Below, in pieces: positions 28,070 through 41,037 of a stretch of DNA of 64,000 nt (position 1 is its first letter; every line of letters starts with the position of its first letter). The position numbers and the translations under genes were made by a program. Origin of the DNA: Balanoglossus misakiensis (Eukaryota; Hemichordata); assembly GCA_040954595.2 (NCBI GenBank), contig CM082594.2, forward strand, positions 5,642,001 through 5,706,000, read 5' to 3'. Below the pieces are notes generated by a model that worked only from the letters and a program-made list of their open reading frames with translations, was not told where the DNA came from and searched no databases.

Positions 28070-31000
28070 ATGAAAATCACCTGGAAACTCCTTATTTTCT
28101 TCACACTCATCCTATTGCTTTATATACAAGAGTGTGATGCTAAAAGGGGCGACAAGAAGAAGCCCAAGCCTGCCAAGGATGATGAAGCAGACACAGAAGA
28201 AAGAACGGACAAGAGGGCCAAGGATGATGAAGCAAACACAGAAGAAAGAACGGACAAGAGGGCCAAGGATGATGAAGCGGACACAGTAGAAATAACAGAG
28301 GAAACCAAAGGTAAGTTGTTACCGAAATAGATGGGTGGTGGACCCACCTGTACGTACCCCATCACAAACACAATGTTAAGAACTTGGAATACGAGGCCAT
28401 TCTACACCTTGCAGTGCAGTGGGAGGGGAAACCTACATACCATCTTATTTTTGTCGCAACATTTTCGAACCATAGCCATTGGAAATCGGTTCATACACCA
28501 TCATTTTCACAGAAAGAGGTTCTTTCTGGTAATAACCCAGAACAATATTGCGTTAAAGGGGGCACAGCATCTGTAGTTAATGTTTATTTGGTAATATTGG
28601 CCAAATTCACTCTATTTCATGTCAATGTACTGTGCAAGAAACATCGTACCGTTTAATTGTTATGCAAATAAGATACTACAATGTATCTGATATATACTAA
28701 TTTCTGCAGTGAATTTGAAGGAAATAAACATTGCATTCTGTTTGACTATGAATATATTTGAACTTGACTCAGATTTCTGTAATTTATCCCCATAGCATGC
28801 AATCCCAAATATTGTGGACAATTTGTACAAAAGTGCATGTGAATAAAAACATAAGTCAGTCATCTCGAAGAAGCACTGGGCTGATCTTGGAAAAATTGCA
28901 GTTTTAAGTGTAATTTTCAAATATCCAGCCAGCCACTTTGGACATTATACAATTCTCTGTTAATGTTCATCTTTCATTTGTCTGGAACCTTACATTTTTA
29001 ACATTGTGTTCTAGCTGCCAAAATGTAAAAATTACATATTCTCTCTCCATCACCTGTAGGTGGGGACAGGATAAGTGTAGCAAACAGAGAAAATGTTTGC
29101 GAAGGTACAGAAACCTCTGGAAGTTGTACAATGGTGAAAAATCTAGGCGACAGGGTGGACATGAGAATTGACATCCGGGGCCGGTTCAGTCCAGAAGAAA
29201 TAACGTGGTACCGAAGAGTGAAAGTTTACGAAGAACCAAACCTTCAGACTATCCCCTTACTGAAGAACGGTCGCCCACCGGATAACATGTACATGAGCAA
29301 TAACCGCAGTCAAGTTGTCATTCTGCACTTGAGAGATTACGACGTCTCCAGCAACAGTTTCAAGGTTGTCCTGAACGTGGCTGACACTCTCTCGGAACAA
29401 ATATTTATCATTGATCTTGAACCTATTGGTAAGTTGTATGAATTACTTCCTTCAACTGTTTCACCACCCCTCCAGTAGCTGGTGTGGGTTGACCCACGCC
29501 GTTCAAACATTATACTGGATTCAGATTGTCACACATAAATTCAAAAAGTTTTTTTTTATCATTTATGGGCGAGGAGGTTCGACTTCAGTTCAATTAGTGA
29601 ATTATGATCTACATATGTTCTGCGCACAGATATTGGCATCCAACACATCGGCGACAGTTTGGAAATCAACATTGACAAGTACATCACCTTGCCAACCTAC
29701 GCTGCTTACCTGTTCTGGTTCATGGAATCGAAAAGCGAACTGCCCTCCAACGTGGAAGCCACCCAGAATGGTCACCTGCTGCAGATCTCGAACCTGATGG
29801 AAGAGAATTACGGGGTGGTCACATGCGTGGTGTACAGTACAGACAAATACTTTGTTGCAAAGCGAAGATTTAGAGTTAGCAGAGGTAAAGTGGCAATGTT
29901 GCTTTGTTTGTTTTATTCCAGACGTGAGATTTTCAGTAAACAGTTAAGACAAGACACTGATTGGCTTTCTTTTCCATTAATCCAGCCAGGTAACCTGTCT
30001 GATAAAAGTCCCGCCAAATTAGACCACCAGAGGGCGCTAAAGTATTATAAACAAAATATTGGATTGGCTAAAGTTACTGAAACAATTAAAAAACATCTTA
30101 AGTCGCTTCCATACTCGTAATAATGACACCCTCGTCATCATTCAGTCGTTTGGATTAATATCGTTTGAAACAAATGTGTCAGTGATACTCATTATCTTTA
30201 TGTTTCAGAGATTGAAATTTATCCCCTGTCTCCTGTGTATCCAAGAGAAATATTCCGTCCTGTAGGATCGTCTGCCAGTTTTGCAGTTCGAATCATTGGT
30301 GAATACAAGCCTGAGAATCTAATATGGTAAGTAATGTTTTGAGTTGGGTCGCCACCTACTTGTGGAAACCCTAAGCATTGCTAGTTTCATGTGAAACAGA
30401 ACAAACATATAACACTTGATTTCCACCTCAAACACAGGTATAAAGGTCTTACAAAAGTTGACGTAGACACCAGAGCCGATGTCTTGCTCAGTGATGAAGG
30501 AAGAAATTTGACGGTTTTGCACCTGAAGAAAAGTGACTACGGTAGCTACATCTGCACCATAAAAGACGAAGTCACTCAGAAAACCCTGGCTAAAACCGAT
30601 TTCCAATTGTCCCAACCAGGTTTGTAATTGAAGACAAACTGAAATAGTTGAGTTTATAGGTGTCATCAATTGGTCTGTCACAAGTATGTAATGTACTTTA
30701 TGAATGTTGTGACAGTGTGATGTAAACCAGTGCAGTAAGAAATGGGAAAAAAATTACACCTTATTTCCTTTCTTTATCTTGTAAGTTTTTGATGTAAAAA
30801 AATGTTAAACAGTTGTACAATGTGCATGTTTTGAGTCAAGTATTAAGGTTTTCCAGGAAGTTGTTTTTCATTTTTCTCTCATCCTGTGGGAAGAGACACA
30901 TTCAGAGGACTTACATGTACAGTGCATGCACATGCTTACCTTTTCACTGACTCCTCCCCATTTCTCTGCATGTTGATCCGTCCAATTCACTGAAAACAAT

Positions 31001-34000
31001 AGGGACGAACCAAAAATCTGAAATTGAAAGGGTCAAAAATTGGTGCTTTTTGTCATGATGATGGATTTGCAGAATATGAAAGTACTCTCCGATAACAGTT
31101 CTGATATTCTGTAATTTCTGCAGTGTTTGATCACTATGGTGATATTGCTCACTACTGGGACTTCGGAATGATGCAGCAGCCCGATGCCAAGAGCGTTGCG
31201 TTCCTCGACACAATATCGCACCGCAAAAGTATTGGGACTTGTGCAGATACAGGAGATGGCATCGTGGGCAAAAGTGTGTATTTGAACATGGAACGCAGGA
31301 AATGTGATGGTGAGTCACCTCTATTTTTGTTTTCATATATTTTTTTTTTAAATTCTGTACTTTAAAAGACTTAACCATATCTTGTCATACCACAAATGTT
31401 CTGGGAATAAGTTTTTGAAAGTCCTGAAAAATGAAATTCTCCCCTAAAAATTCCAAACTGATTTAAGCCACATATGCTATACATTGTATTTATAATGGCG
31501 GCGATTGTGAGAAATCTTTGACAAAACTACTGCAGTCAAAACTTGAATACACCTGGAAAAATTCCAGGTAAGATCTGGAATTTTGAAAAATTACCGGAAA
31601 ATTCAATTTTATTACAGGGTATTTCACATTATTTGAAGACAAGTATGCAGAAGAATGTTTGATAGAACCTGATAATTGCATAGATGGTCTTTCAATGTCA
31701 ATGTGGGTCAACCTCCAATCTGCAACCGGAGATGAGTAAGTTTAAGGATTGTCACATTTCTTCTATGGTCTCATTGTTTTCAGATCTTAGACTTTGCTTT
31801 AAATGTCATTTTAAAACAGATTTTTTTTTATGTTTTAAGTATTGGGCACTTCATAGATTTTTCAAAAGAGACCAGTGGTTTAGCTAAAATTTGCCTCTCA
31901 TAGAGCTGTGGTTTTGTAACCAATTACTGTTCTTCCTCCCCCACCCCACCCCAGTTGGCTATATCTACTCTGTGGAGAACCCAGAGGTTTGTGTATGAAA
32001 GGCAAACTCCTGCAAGGGAAAGTCCTTAACTTCAACATTAACATCCAGATGACAACAACTGAAAGGAGGTGGAGAGTTGACGGCATGCGTCTTTCTGTGG
32101 AGGAGTGGCATAACATCGTCGTGTCGTGGGATCCCATTGGCGAGATGAGAGTTTATCTGAATGCTGAACTCATAGGCTCTGTCTTCGGTGAAGACAAGCA
32201 ACAGCTAAGGTAATTAGATAATGATAAATGATCATTTCATCAATGTGATATGCATAGCGCCTGGTCATAAATTTTACTTGAGCGGTTTACAGTTGTAGGA
32301 GAGATATCTGAACAGATACCACTCTGAAAATGGCAACTCAGTTGTCCAGGATCTTAAGAAAAAACAACGAAACTTGAAAAGTGGTTTTCTCTATAATTCT
32401 CAGTGCATATTAACTTCCTGCAAAAACTCTGACACTTTCTGAACTAATTTTATTCTTCAGGGTCGACGGGGAAGTACATTTTGCATACCTTGCAAGAGGT
32501 TCAGCCGCAGAGAATGACATTTCCTATCCCAAGGGGCAGTTTGATGAACTTGTAATTTGGTATCAACGAGTCATCTCAGCAAAGGAAACTGCTACTATGT
32601 TCCTACAAGTGCGAGGTTAGACACAATAGATGGTTTCCGAGATATCCAATACACCTGGTGTTACTTTTTTTGACCACTTGAAGGCACTATGCAGGGTAAA
32701 TGACATGCTGAGGACCATGTATCAAGTATTTTGAGTCAGAAATAACATTGACTTTTTTTCTTATTTCCACTCCAGGTATGGGACCATACGAAGAGGATGC
32801 ATCAATCTATGAGTTTGAAGTGAATGAAGGTGATAGCGTTACATTTCACTGCCCGTATCAGATACCACTCCTGTTCCGGTCTCATCTCAATTGGGTGAGG
32901 GACGACAAGATCCTTGCAGAATTGCGCGGGCGGTCAGATGTTCGTGTTATTGCCGACACTATGCTGGACATGACTTGTCAATATTTCAGTGGCTCCAGGT
33001 TGGTCCTGTCAGAGCCATTCAAGATAAAGTTTCAAGGTAAACATAGGTGTTTGGAGCTTCATCATTTTTCATCCCAAATATGGTTTCTTCGGTGGGTTTT
33101 CGCATCATTTGATTTTTCGCCAGATTTAACATTATGCATTTTGAATTGTCAGCTAATTTTGTCACAAGGGAAAGCCATGAATGTTTTAGCAATGAATGAC
33201 ATAAGGATGGTTAAAATATGATATTTTCGACCAATGTTTGTTTTCCAGGTGTTCCTGAGGAACAAAAGAACATCCACGAACTCAGAACAGATGCCGAAGA
33301 AGAAGTTACGGAACAGGAAGACAAACACAATGAGATGATTTTACAGTTTCAGAAGACGGAGCAGCCAGCCGGTGTTGAACAGAAGGAAGTCCTACACGGT
33401 TAGTCATCAAAGATAAAGTTTCTGTGACTATATTAAGTACATTCCACAATGCTGTACAGATATGGCAAAATTTAAGATAATTGACTTTGCTGTTTTCACC
33501 TGTCCGTTTCTTATAGTGCTGCCATGTGCCAGCTACCCTTGCTTGAATGATGGAACTTGCGAAAACCAGGAAGTCAAGTACGAGCTCGGAGGGAACACCG
33601 TCACTGATTACTTGTACAAGTGTATTTGTACAGAAGGCTATGTGGGAGAAAACTGCCAGAAAGGTACGTATTTCAAAATATCACCACTCACCTTGAATGT
33701 TACTATGGAATTCCCATCAGAAGCCAGGAAATTGTTTCGGTCATCCTCTGTTGATTTTCTGAAATCCAAGCGATGCTTTTACGGTGAGGATGTTTGGTAA
33801 TCCTGAAGTTGAAAAAGATTTTCTTGAATAACTGTAGTCCAAAAACACTATAAACAATCTACTACTGTGTATTGTTTTTACTTGGACATTAAACAGCCAG
33901 GATTTTTTCAATTTGCCTCTGAACAGAGAAATCTGTATGTCACAGTAATCCGTGTGTGCACGGCCGATGTTTGGAAAATGCTGACAACACCAACTGGCAG

Positions 34001-37000
34001 TGTTTATGCCTACCTGGTTTCCAAGGCACTACTTGCGGCGAAGGTTAGTAACGTGGTCGAGGAAATTAAAATTTGCAATCAGCTGTAATAAGTTCATCGT
34101 CATTTTAGATTCCAAGTACACTATTTTATGGTGTGTATTTTTAAGTCTGTGCATGCATCTCTGTTGCTTTTGACAAATATAAACTGTCTGTCATAGAAAG
34201 AAAGAACTGTTTAAATGCCTTTATTCCATCATTATAAATTATAGACAATGTAGCTTTAAGCGTACCTTTGCATTGGCCTTCTTTGGGACGTAATGTCTGC
34301 ATTCATTTTCAGATGTCAACGAGTGTGACGACGCAACCTTGAATGACTGTAGTCCATTTGCCGTGTGCGAGAACTCTGAAGGTTCCTACCAGTGTGAATG
34401 TCAAGCTGGTTACCATGGTGATGGTAAGCAGTGCACAGGTAAATCACACAACCTATTCCTGTCATCCGAGCAATTGAAAGTGAGAGAAAAAGTGGTCAAG
34501 GGTGTGGATCAGAAAGAATTTCGAAACTTGTGGTGAACATATTTATCCGATTGTCACTAGGGATTTTTTCACTGGGCCAAAAAATAAAGATGGTCTGAAA
34601 CTAAAATTACAAATGATGAAATACTGTAAACACTCTGAGTAATTCAACCAGTAAAAATAATAACAATTTTCAAACAGGCACAATGAAGGAAATGTCAAAT
34701 TGGCCAAATACTGCCTATGGTCAACAGGAAAACCACTAAAAATCAGTAGGTTGCAATTTACTGCACCTAAAGTGACAACTTCCTCGACTTTTGTGATTTT
34801 CTCACTCACAGCGCAGAAAGTTAAAATTAGCATCGCCAACCCCAGCATCTGTGACCACTACATGGAGAAAGTGCACAAGTGCATCATCATAACACACCAA
34901 CTGCACCAATGTGGCATCGACATTGACATGGACATCACAGGAAAATACAGAACTGATCAGATAGTCTGGCTGAAGCACATCGCCAAGCTGAACAGAACAT
35001 CTGCAAAAGCAACACAGGTAAAAAGTGTACTATGTCAATATGCACCAAACTTTCAATCAAGGGAAATTGCTTGGAATGTTTTTAGATACTTACTCAATCC
35101 ACTCTCAGCCGAGTACAGTTAGACACATCTCCAGCCGCAGAATAGCAAGCCATTTATTCTTCCAGTTCCTTCTGAAATGACAAAAAAAACACCATGTTAA
35201 TTTTGTCTAGGGATGCTCACTGCATCATCAAATCCATCGAATGTGATACAACCAAACGGGGGAATCCTGTAAGACCATGATTACGTACTAACCAGGTAGT
35301 GTTTCACTTTTTCGAATATCAAGATGATTGTTTCATTTGTTTGTGTTAATTTACAGTTCAAGGATGAAGAGGTTGAATTTATGGTCAGTGAAGACGGTAA
35401 AAAGAAACAGTTTAGTTGCGAGGAGAGTGATTTTGCTGAGAATTACTTCACAGTTGAAGTGCAGAATGGCCAGATACCAACACCAAAGTTTACAATAAAG
35501 ATACTCCATAAATCTATAGGTGAGATTTTTTTTTTATTTTCTTTCTGTGACGATGTTGTCAAGACTGTCAAGTTGGGCAGGCAGCTAGACATAGAGAGAC
35601 AGGTAGGCAGACAGACATGATGCGGACGGAAAACAAGAAATTTTTTATATGAATCGATGCATTTTTTATTTCAGAACTCGGACCACAGTTACCCAACAAA
35701 CCATTTGGTGTCAACGTATACAATTTTGATCTGTTTCCTCACAACGACTGGATTGGCAAGTGGGTCATGGAGAAGACGCATGAATTTACAGTACTGGATC
35801 CACCCGATGTCACTTATCAATACCACATCACCAACCTGGACTCGAATACCATCGGATATTTGACGTATTATGCCTATGACGGCGATGAAAAACAAGTTGC
35901 TTCCAGAAGATTCCATGATGAACTTGGTAATATTTTCTCACACATGTATGCTGAGAATCGAATATATCTTAGAAACAATCTTACTTGACATTTCTTTTTA
36001 AAGTTGGCAGGTAAAATTTCTGTTCGAGGTTGGAGCAATAGCCATAACATTTTTGTTCTTCATTGGCAGATATCAACGAATGTGAGCTAGGTACGCACGA
36101 CTGTGATGAGTTTGCTGAATGTGAGAATACACCATCATCTTTTATTTGTCACTGTCACACGGGCTATGAAGGCAGTGGAAGAAAGTGTGAAGGTAAGGAC
36201 ATGAGATCTGTCTTTTACCAAATAAAATACATTAAAAGCACCAGTAGATGTTGACAGAGCATTCTTTGTTGGCTTTAAAATTCCTGGCCTTGTGTTTCAC
36301 AAACCAGCATAAGTGACCCACGTTCTTATCACTGATTTCAATAACACTTTATACCAAGGAGAATCTAATATAATCAGCAATTAACTTCTGAGTTGTTTTT
36401 TTCATGCAAGATCAATAATTTTAAATGTTCAGCTCTGGTTTCCAAAACTTACAAATCGTATAGATTCACTCGATTCGAACTCTTTCCATTCCAGATTTAG
36501 ATGAATGCAATGTTTTCAATATGAACAACTGTGACCGCAACGCAGACTGCGTCAATGCCCCTGGAAGCTACGAGTGTCACTGTAAAGACGGCTACAAGGG
36601 TGATGGGCACCACTGTACTGAAATTGACTGCCCCGAGCTGCCGGAGTTTGCCAACGGACGGATGTCCGGAGGATCCCACTCATACTTTGATAATGCTATA
36701 TTCTCGTGTTACAACGGTTACCGACTGTCGGGATCCAAGGCGTTGACCTGTTTACAGACAGGGCAGTGGAGTGCTGATCCGCCCGTGTGCGAAGGTTAGT
36801 TTTCTGTCAGGTCACAGTCTTGGACCAAATGATAAGGACAAACTTCCCAAGAGAGAGAGTGAGAGAGAGAGCTTGGATTCACATCAATTTGTCAGCCTAT
36901 CTGAAAAATAAATACTTTTGCTGTTTATCGTTCTAACTTTCAGACGTAAATGAGTGTGAAGTCAGCAACTATTGTGATTCCCGAGCCATCTGCTCCAATC

Positions 37001-40000
37001 TGCCCGGTACATTTGAATGTCAGTGCCAGACTGGTTACCTTGGTGATGGGACTCACTGCACTGGTAAGTGTGCTTTTACGTAAAATCATTTATGTAAATG
37101 TTGTCATGGTCAAGCATATCACAGTGAAGTCTTCTTTCTATATGCCATTGCAGTCTATAAGCATAGACATCGGAGATCTACAATTATGGTAGCGTGTCCT
37201 GTTAACACTTCTCTTTGAAAAGTTTGAATGTGAAATATTATTTGTCTCTCTCACCAGATATTGATGAGTGTCAATCCAGCAATCCTTGCCATCATCATGC
37301 TCGCTGCACTAACGTTGATGGTGGTTTCACGTGTACCTGTTACCACAGTGCGGCCATGGCAGAGGACAGCACATGTGGAGGTAAGGAATCTATCAATCTC
37401 ATCAGAAAGTTGCAGGACAATTTATATGCTGGTTTCAAACTAACCAAATGAAGTGACTACCAATTGTTAATGTAGAGATGAGTGACGGTATTAATTTTTT
37501 GATCACATCAATGAATGTTTCTGCAAACCCCTCAACTTTGGGAAAAGCATAGTTGAGGTTTCCAGTTTATGAGAGATTCTCAAAGCATCTCACAGATGTA
37601 CCTACTGTGCAACAACAGAACCTGGCAAACCTGCACAAAAGACGTTCACGGTGATGAAATTGTGAGAAATGTTTTTTGCTGTTGTAGAATACGGTGGGTA
37701 TCGCAACAAGAGCATGATGATCAAGTATAAAGAGGCTGCACTGATCAAAGCGGGCGTGGAAGTCATCCCAGTCAAGGAACTGGAAACGCCTGTTAATCTC
37801 AACATCAGCAAGATGGAGTACAACAAAACCAGGATTATGGAGATACAGACTAAGAGGACAGGTTTGTGGAAATATGTCATTTTTGTGTGAATGGGATAAT
37901 CCTTATTATGAATCACAAATTTAAATGGTATTAGCTTATACTGTCATTTCAACTGATCAATGACTGACACAGTTTGTTATTCTTTTTACCACCACACTAG
38001 TGTTGTATGCTCTGAAAGATACCAACTACAAGTTATCGTGTTTCCCGGGTGCGCCAGAACTTATTCTGGAAGAGGATCCGGACTACATGTATCCCGACTT
38101 CTTGTGGGTGATGGATAATAAGGAGCACCTCTCCCGGGACAGGTTCAAATCCGTGGAAGATCAGCTTTACGTCAGGAATATCCAGGCAGAGGATTCCGGA
38201 GGGTACACTTGTCATGTCAAGTATTACCACAGAGACAGTCTCCAAACCAGAGAAGTGATGTACCAGTACCTCATTGAAGGTTCATTAACTTTTTCTGTGT
38301 TTTCTTAAACTTTTTTGAAGGAAAAATCTCCATGGCCATAAACTGCAGCAGTCGATACTGTTCCAGTTGTCCTATTGGTGTCTTTCTGGAAGCAATATCA
38401 GAAAGTGGTAGCCATTTCTTGTTTGTACTTTTATCTCCCAGAAAACATTTCAACAGACAAGCGCTGACAATTGTAAAACCATCATAAGTGTTCATGAAGC
38501 TGTGGTTCTTGCAGATTGAAAAGAACAATTATTTTTCCTCTCGCAGTTTTCACTCTGCCCAAACTGAACTACCACCTTGCGCTGACCTACGCCACCGAGG
38601 GTTGCTATGACAGCCATAACTACCAGCACAGAGAGGATTTTGTCCAGCATCTGGACGACAGTGTCTGCAACAACAACACCTGCCGAATCAGAAATTTTGA
38701 GATGAAGTGCGGCGCCCTCGAGGAGGGCGGGGAAGAGAGACAGCGACGGGAATTCCCAGGCCCAGACCAACCCGAGCATGTTCTTCATCATCTCACATTT
38801 CAGTTCTGGCTTCTTGTTGAGCCAAGTATGATAGAAATAGAAAATTGCAACCGTTCCTGCATCTTGGACCACATGAATGTTAGGATGGAAAAGGTAATTA
38901 CAACACAGTCTTTATTTGCAGTAGACAAAATTGTCTAACTGGTGCCATTCTTGTCATTGTTTGTTTAGTGGTTGTATTTATATGCAGCACAACACAAGTT
39001 GTGAACTGCCTGCAAACTTACAATCAAAACCATTCTCTGAACTCTATGCACAATGATCCTTTTGCAGGCATACAACAAGCTTGAAAAGTTTGTGGCGACC
39101 GAGGAGAATTACGCTGCGAATAAAACCGTGGTGAAGGGCAAGTTTTACATCATGAAGCATTCACTCAAGCATAGCTTATATTTATCCTGCCGTGCTGGCT
39201 ATGGACTTGTGCTTGACAAATGTGGTAAGTCATTTGGAAACAAACACTGAAGTACGTATTTCCCAGAAGGGAAATTAAAGTTTCACGTCTGTTTGTACAC
39301 ACTTTTCACATGTGAAATTTTGGTCAATATTCTATAAACACACGCTTTTAATTTAGACAGATTTCACTGCATATACAAGTTATCCAGTGTATTTTCAATG
39401 CTGGTGTACAATTGAAAGCTTTTAATAAAAATCATGACACTCCATTCTTTGTTCTATTCCAGTTGCATGCCCGCCAGGTTCCTACAGCTCACAGGACAAT
39501 TCAAGATGTCTTGAGTGTTGGAAGGGATCCTACCAGTCTGAATATTGTTCTGAGACATGTGAGCTTTGTCCGGATGAGCGTTCAACTGATAAAACTGGTG
39601 CAACGTCTCTTTCAAAGTGCAAATGTAAGTTAAATTCATCCACAGATTTGCTTTCATGTACAGTTATTATGCAAATCCAAATCCAAGAATGATGTTGTTG
39701 GTATATGACTTAAGTTTCTGTTACAATTCCGGTGTTTTTTCGCTAATAATAGTTTATGTGTTTTCTCTTCTAGCTGTTTCGACTTCAAGTTCTGTAGCTG
39801 GCAGTGTAGCCGGTGGTCTGATAGTTGCCTTCTTGGTTTTGGCTTTCGTTGTATACAAGTAAGTCTCAATTAGCAACCACATGTAGTTATCAAATTATTG
39901 AGATCGTTTTGTACCTCATTCAACGTGGAATGCTTTGGAAGAAAGACGCCAGTACATTTGCTTCACAACTGCAAACTGTATGATGAATGATACAGTGAAT

Positions 40001-40959
40001 ATCACCAAAAATATTCATTCTTCTTTTGCAGGGTTATCCGAAAGTGCTTCCGGGGATCAGCACAGGACAGAGCCCTCAAGGGAATGAAAGAAACAGTCAC
40101 GGAAACACTGGACTCTGCAAAGGACACCATCAAAGGGACCGCTGATGAGATGAAGTTCAAGGCCGACATGGCAACGTCAGATGTCAAACACATGGTCAAG
40201 AAGAAACGCTTCAATCCCTTCAAAAGGAGGAGGAGGAAGCAGAAGGATAAAGGGCAAACTGAAAATCCACAAGCACAGGAGCCCGAATTTTCCTACTGGT
40301 ATAGTAACGACCCCAATGACCTGAATACGTACTACACTGAAGGCTTCTATGATGCGAACATGGAGTGGCACTATTATGAGGATGCACCGGATGTATACCG
40401 CAATATCTTCCAAATTCCGGGACTGTTTGACGAAACAAAGGAGGACGTGCCTGAAGAAACAAAGGAAGAAGTGCCTGGGGGATCACAAACAGAAGTGCCT
40501 GGGGGATCGCAAACACACGTTGACAGGACTAAGAGCAGCTCGGCAAACAAACTGCCGTCGGGAAAGGCATCAAAATTATCAACGGGCTCCGTTAGAAGGA
40601 GTCGGACTGGGTCAGAGGGCGTCTTGCCGCCAGTCGACGACTTAGCACCGCAGAGGTCTCTGTCACATCCGCGACCTCGCTCGTCGCCGACAATGACCAG
40701 TTTGCGGACGCCAAGGACGTCGTCCCGTGCCCTTTCCTTAACCGCTGCATCGCCAAGACATGCACCTTCCCCGACCGGGGTTTTGTCCCCACCCATGGCA
40801 GCTCCACCGCCACCACCGCTGGGGACACCACCTGCATTAATGAGCAGACCCTCATCTCCACTGGCACCCTCATCTCCGCCATCGGCACCTGCTGCACTAG
40901 CTCTGAGTCCCCCGCCAGGCCTACCTCCACCACCCCCACTAATACCCCCACCAGACTGA
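28070..40959 (+). CDS. large mosaic Ig/LamG/EGF/sushi type I receptor, unnamed
   Basis: I do not recognise a named orthologue. Exons: 28070-28310, 29060-29428, 29630-29884, 30209-30326, 30438-30619, 31124-31309, 31618-31735, 31955-32209, 32461-32615, 32776-33036, 33249-33398, 33517-33663, 33927-34043, 34313-34438, 34812-35017, 35357-35519, 35675-35926, 36070-36192, 36495-36794, 36944-37063, 37258-37380, 37688-37861, 38001-38279, 38547-38893, 39068-39224, 39463-39624, 39774-39858, 40032-40959. All junctions are GT-AG and the lengths sum to 6099 nt (2032 residues plus stop). Order: signal peptide 1-24; acidic/basic repeats 25-80; three divergent Ig-like domains to ~388; LamG/concanavalin-like domain ~389-626; canonical Ig (FHC...MTC) to 713; charged linker; EGF 764-851 (two) and calcium-type EGF 852-893; Ig-like/unassigned 894-1100; calcium-type EGF 1101-1182 (two); sushi ~1183-1241; two more EGF to 1322; linker; Ig with DSGGYTC to 1473; unassigned Cys region to 1641; SCUBE/GCC2-GCC3-like Cys motif to 1695; membrane segment ~1703-1723; 308-residue cytoplasmic tail. 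Most extracellular introns are phase 1, typical of shuffled modules. Adhesion or recognition is the likely role (inference). Confidence 0.9.
28172..28306 (+). repeat. 45-bp coding minisatellite, three units
   Basis: Units start at 28172, 28217 and 28262, exactly 45 bases apart, the last slightly diverged and partial. Each encodes a charged 15-residue unit of the form [15 protein letters not shown]. It lies directly after the signal peptide of the mosaic receptor and keeps frame, so copy number can vary without disrupting the protein. Confidence 0.92.
30024..30039 (+). promoter_or_regulatory. CTCF-like motif in receptor intron 3
   Basis: CCACCAGAGGGCGCTA is a near-perfect match to the known bilaterian CTCF core (CCACNAGRKGGCGC). 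It sits in the intron between exons 3 and 4. Binding is not shown by sequence alone. Confidence 0.45.
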
Positions 40960-41031
40960 AGTTTACCACCCCCACCAATATGAACAGTTTTTTCATTAAT
41001 ACAAATCAAAGAAACACGACTAAACTAAGTA

Positions 41032-41037
41032 AATAAA
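41032..41037 (+). terminator. polyadenylation signal of the mosaic receptor gene
   Basis: AATAAA 73 bases after the stop codon at 40957-40959. It is the first canonical signal in the 3' flank. Further weak variants occur downstream, so longer 3'UTRs are possible. Confidence 0.65.

Noticed and set aside
40374-41009. 211-residue minus-strand Gly-rich frame
   Set aside because: Antisense of the proline-rich tail; Gly runs are the complement of CCN codons.
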